A DNA stretch of 34,792 bases from Pseudomonadota bacterium (GTDB lineage: Bacteria > Bdellovibrionota_B > Oligoflexia > Oligoflexales > CAIYRB01), in NCBI GenBank assembly GCA_026390435.1, contig JAPLFY010000033.1, positions 1 through 34,792 on the forward strand. The letters run 5' to 3'. This document shows positions 33,611 through 34,792 of this stretch, one piece after another. The position numbers and the translations under genes are program-made. Below the pieces are notes generated by a model, which ran no database searches, had not been told where the DNA came from, and saw only the letters and a program-made list of their open reading frames with translations. Positions within the stretch are counted from its first letter, which is position 1, and each line of letters opens with the position of its first letter.

Positions 33611-33721
33611 AGCTAGGGGGTCGGGCACTGGCGCTAAGCTAGCGAAAGCCCTAGATCTTGTGTAGTCAGGTTTTGTGATGTTCTAATGGTGTCAATGAGT
33701 TGCCGTAAGTGCCCGACCCCA
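33611..33721 (+). repeat. 111-bp repeat, copy C
   Basis: Same orientation as A and B, 1081 bp beyond B. It is almost identical to copy A, suggesting recent movement or gene conversion. It lies between the operator of the third TA module and a fibre scrap. The flanking AAGAAGCCCCCAAGAAGCC is a short tandem duplication. Confidence 0.85.
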
Positions 33722-33730
33722 AGAAGCCCC

Positions 33731-33844
33731 CAAGAAGCCTGGCTACCGTTCAAAAGTATCGAGCCAGTCGGCAACGCAGCAAGCTTGGAGATCGAGGTGT
33801 TTAGAAAAGAGAATCCAAAGCTATGCGAAATTATGGGCGTGTGA
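33731..33844 (+). pseudogene. Short open frame, possible gene end
   Basis: This stretch reads QEAWLPFKSIEPVGNAASLE, then IEVFRKENPKLCEIMGV and a stop. It looks like protein sequence but has no start, because the frame comes out of repeat copy C. The family is not recognised. It may be the 3' end of a gene cut by the repeat, or chance. Confidence 0.2.
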
Positions 33845-33894
33845 GTTTAGGAGTCGCCCGAAGGGCACGGAGCGAAGCGGAGGGCACGTCGGGC

Positions 33895-34018
33895 TTAGTT
33901 CAGTTCAGTACCCGTTGAATAGCCCCGAATAGCAACTGTCTGACCATCGGCTGCCCCAGATCCCACTTGCAACAAGTGACCTGGGTTAGTAGTCCCAATC
34001 CCGACGCGCCGCTGCGTA
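33895..34018 (-). pseudogene. Fibre scrap downstream of the right-hand fibre gene
   Basis: Immediately after, and in another frame from, the stop of the fibre gene at 34019, the minus strand reads APNTQRRVGIGTTNPGHLLQ, then VGSGAADGQTVAIRGYSTG and a stop at 33895-33897. This is a shaft repeat and neck of another fibre gene without start or tip. It mirrors the S74 remnant behind the left-hand fibre gene. Confidence 0.65.
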
Positions 34019-34792
34019 TTAGGGGCGGAAGCTGATATTATCAAGGCTGATCCAACCGTTGCCGCAGTTTGAGTAAGTTACAACGGACCCCTCCGGTAGT
34101 ATTTGCAAAACGCAAAAAGCACCGGTCGCTACCGTCGCGAAGTGTTTACCCAACGAGGGTCGATAACTTGCGGGCAAATAGAAGATGACCGCGCCCGCGG
34201 TGCCGCTAGCGACAAGCCCTTTTAGACGCACCACCCCTTCTTTGTCCCTATAGTAACCCGCGGTCTCCCAACTACCGCCGTAATTGGCCCAGCTATTCAC
34301 AAACGTCGGCGTGCTCCACGCATCCTGGGTAATGTTGCCGCCGACGCGTACATCACCTGCCACATCAAGGGCTGCGGCAGGGGTCGTCGTCCCTATCCCG
34401 ACGTTGCCGGCAGCATCAAGGCGCAGCCCAGAAGTCGCACCAGCCCATGGGGCAATCACAAAACCACCACCAGGGTTACCAATACTGGCGCTACCGTAAA
34501 TGAGAGCACGGTCAGCACTTTGCGTCATACTGTTGTATGCTCCGGCAGTTGCGTTACTGATTAACATCAACCAATTGCCATTGTTACTATTCAAGAAGAT
34601 GCCATCGTTGGTCGTGGTGGTTGTAATGTTCAGCTTTAACCCAGGCGCTGTAGTCCCAATGCCCGAGGTTGGGGCGACTGGCCATACTCGGCGGTAGTTG
34701 CGGTTGCGGCGCTGCTTATGACCGATGGCGGTCAGCGTGATCATTGGGCCTGTCGCCTCAAGCTGGATTGGGACGTCCCTATGGGGATTGAG
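34019..34792 (-). CDS. Fibre/adhesin-like protein, C-terminal part (phage receptor-binding-like tip)
   Basis: The minus-strand frame is open to the right edge, so the start lies outside; 257 residues are visible. Shaft repeats occur (SGIGTTAPGLKLNITTTTT; AAGNVGIGTTTPAAALDVAG). The final ~105 residues read WSTPTFVNSWANYGGSWETA, then YYRDKEGVVRLKGLVASG, IFYLPASYRPS and NGWISLDNISFRP. This matches a module seen at the ends of phage tail fibres and some bacterial proteins (Y.KD..GVV.L.G and LPA.YRP), thought to bind receptors. Residues near HKQRRNRNYRRVWP fit poorly with the shaft, and a shifted frame gives a more shaft-like ISSAATATTAEYG, so a compensated frameshift is possible. No phage structural genes are near. 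Confidence 0.72.
   Translation of the reverse strand, partial: LNPHRDVPIQLEATGPMITLTAIGHKQRRNRNYRRVWPVAPTSGIGTTAPGLKLNITTTTTNDGIFLNSNNGNWLMLISNATAGAYNSMTQSADRALIYGSASIGNPGGGFVIAPWAGATSGLRLDAAGNVGIGTTTPAAALDVAGDVRVGGNITQDAWSTPTFVNSWANYGGSWETAGYYRDKEGVVRLKGLVASGTAGAVIFYLPASYRPSLGKHFATVATGAFCVLQILPEGSVVTYSNCGNGWISLDNISFRP

Noticed and set aside
33515-33628. N-terminal extension of the third toxin into repeat copy C
   Set aside because: It would translate the palindromic operator and repeat sequence with no ribosome site; CGGAGTGAA before the ATG at 33514 is better.
31573-33721. Repeats as integron attC sites
   Set aside because: The intervals look like cassettes, but the repeat ends (GGGGTCRGGCACT) lack the GTTRRRY/RYYYAAC core sites and no tyrosine integrase is present in the window.
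31573-33721. CRISPR array
   Set aside because: Repeats are 111 bp with ~1-kb intervals containing genes; no short regular spacers and no cas genes.
33856-33894. GCCCGA/TCGGGC inverted repeat near the fibre scrap
   Set aside because: The arms are only 6 bp with a long GC-rich loop containing GGGCAC repeats; may be a worn REP unit but cannot be supported as a terminator.

Overview
The window is chromosomal DNA from a Gram-negative bacterium of about 50% G+C. A complete type II secretion (T2SS) operon with an outer-membrane secretin, several lipoproteins, a PilM-like GspL, and many genes with the phage-fibre-like motif NVGIGTTxP together suggest a Bdellovibrionota/Oligoflexia-like or related deltaproteobacterial-type lineage. 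That placement is inference from gene content, not proof.

Layout. (1) 1-2970, accessory: the 3' end of a fibre/adhesin gene with a C1q-like tip. It is followed by a frameshifted scrap of a peptidase S74 (endosialidase-chaperone) tail, two divergent BrnT/BrnA-type toxin-antitoxin (TA) modules, a second fibre tip with no start codon, and a ~107-bp repeat (copy D). (2) 3080-6777: a PNGase F-like lipoprotein, a von Willebrand A lipoprotein and a small cysteine-containing secreted protein. (3) 6796-8480, minus strand: an enoyl-CoA hydratase-family gene coupled to an unrecognised gene. (4) 8741-24944: shikimate kinase followed by gspC, a second gspC-like gene, and gspD-E-F-G-H-I-J-K-L-M-N, all plus strand with short gaps or overlaps and probably one operon. 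(5) 25093-28008: a FliT/FlgN-like small protein, a glycosyltransferase-TPR protein and an unrecognised protein, with their own promoter. (6) 28052-31454: phoU (minus) and a large Slt-type lytic transglycosylase (plus). (7) 31573-34792, accessory: three near-identical 111-bp direct repeats (A, B, C) about 1 kb apart. Between and beside them lie two unrecognised convergent genes, a decapitated fibre fragment, a third TA module (minus strand), another fibre scrap, and the 3' end of a second intact-looking fibre gene with a phage receptor-binding-like tip.

How it works together. The central block builds a T2SS: GspD is the outer-membrane channel; GspC, L, M, N and F form the inner-membrane platform; GspE is the ATPase; GspG-K are the pseudopilins. 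Prepilin peptidase (GspO) is not in the window.

The most unusual feature is the arrangement of the two flanks. In each, a fibre gene ends in a tip domain, and out-of-frame or headless remains of other fibre C-termini lie just downstream. TA modules sit among these scraps, and all three antitoxin genes end at, or within about 15 bp of, a fibre fragment. With the 111-bp repeats this looks like a tip-exchange (cassette) region held in place by TA modules. That interpretation is inference, but the remnants, operators and repeats are directly visible.
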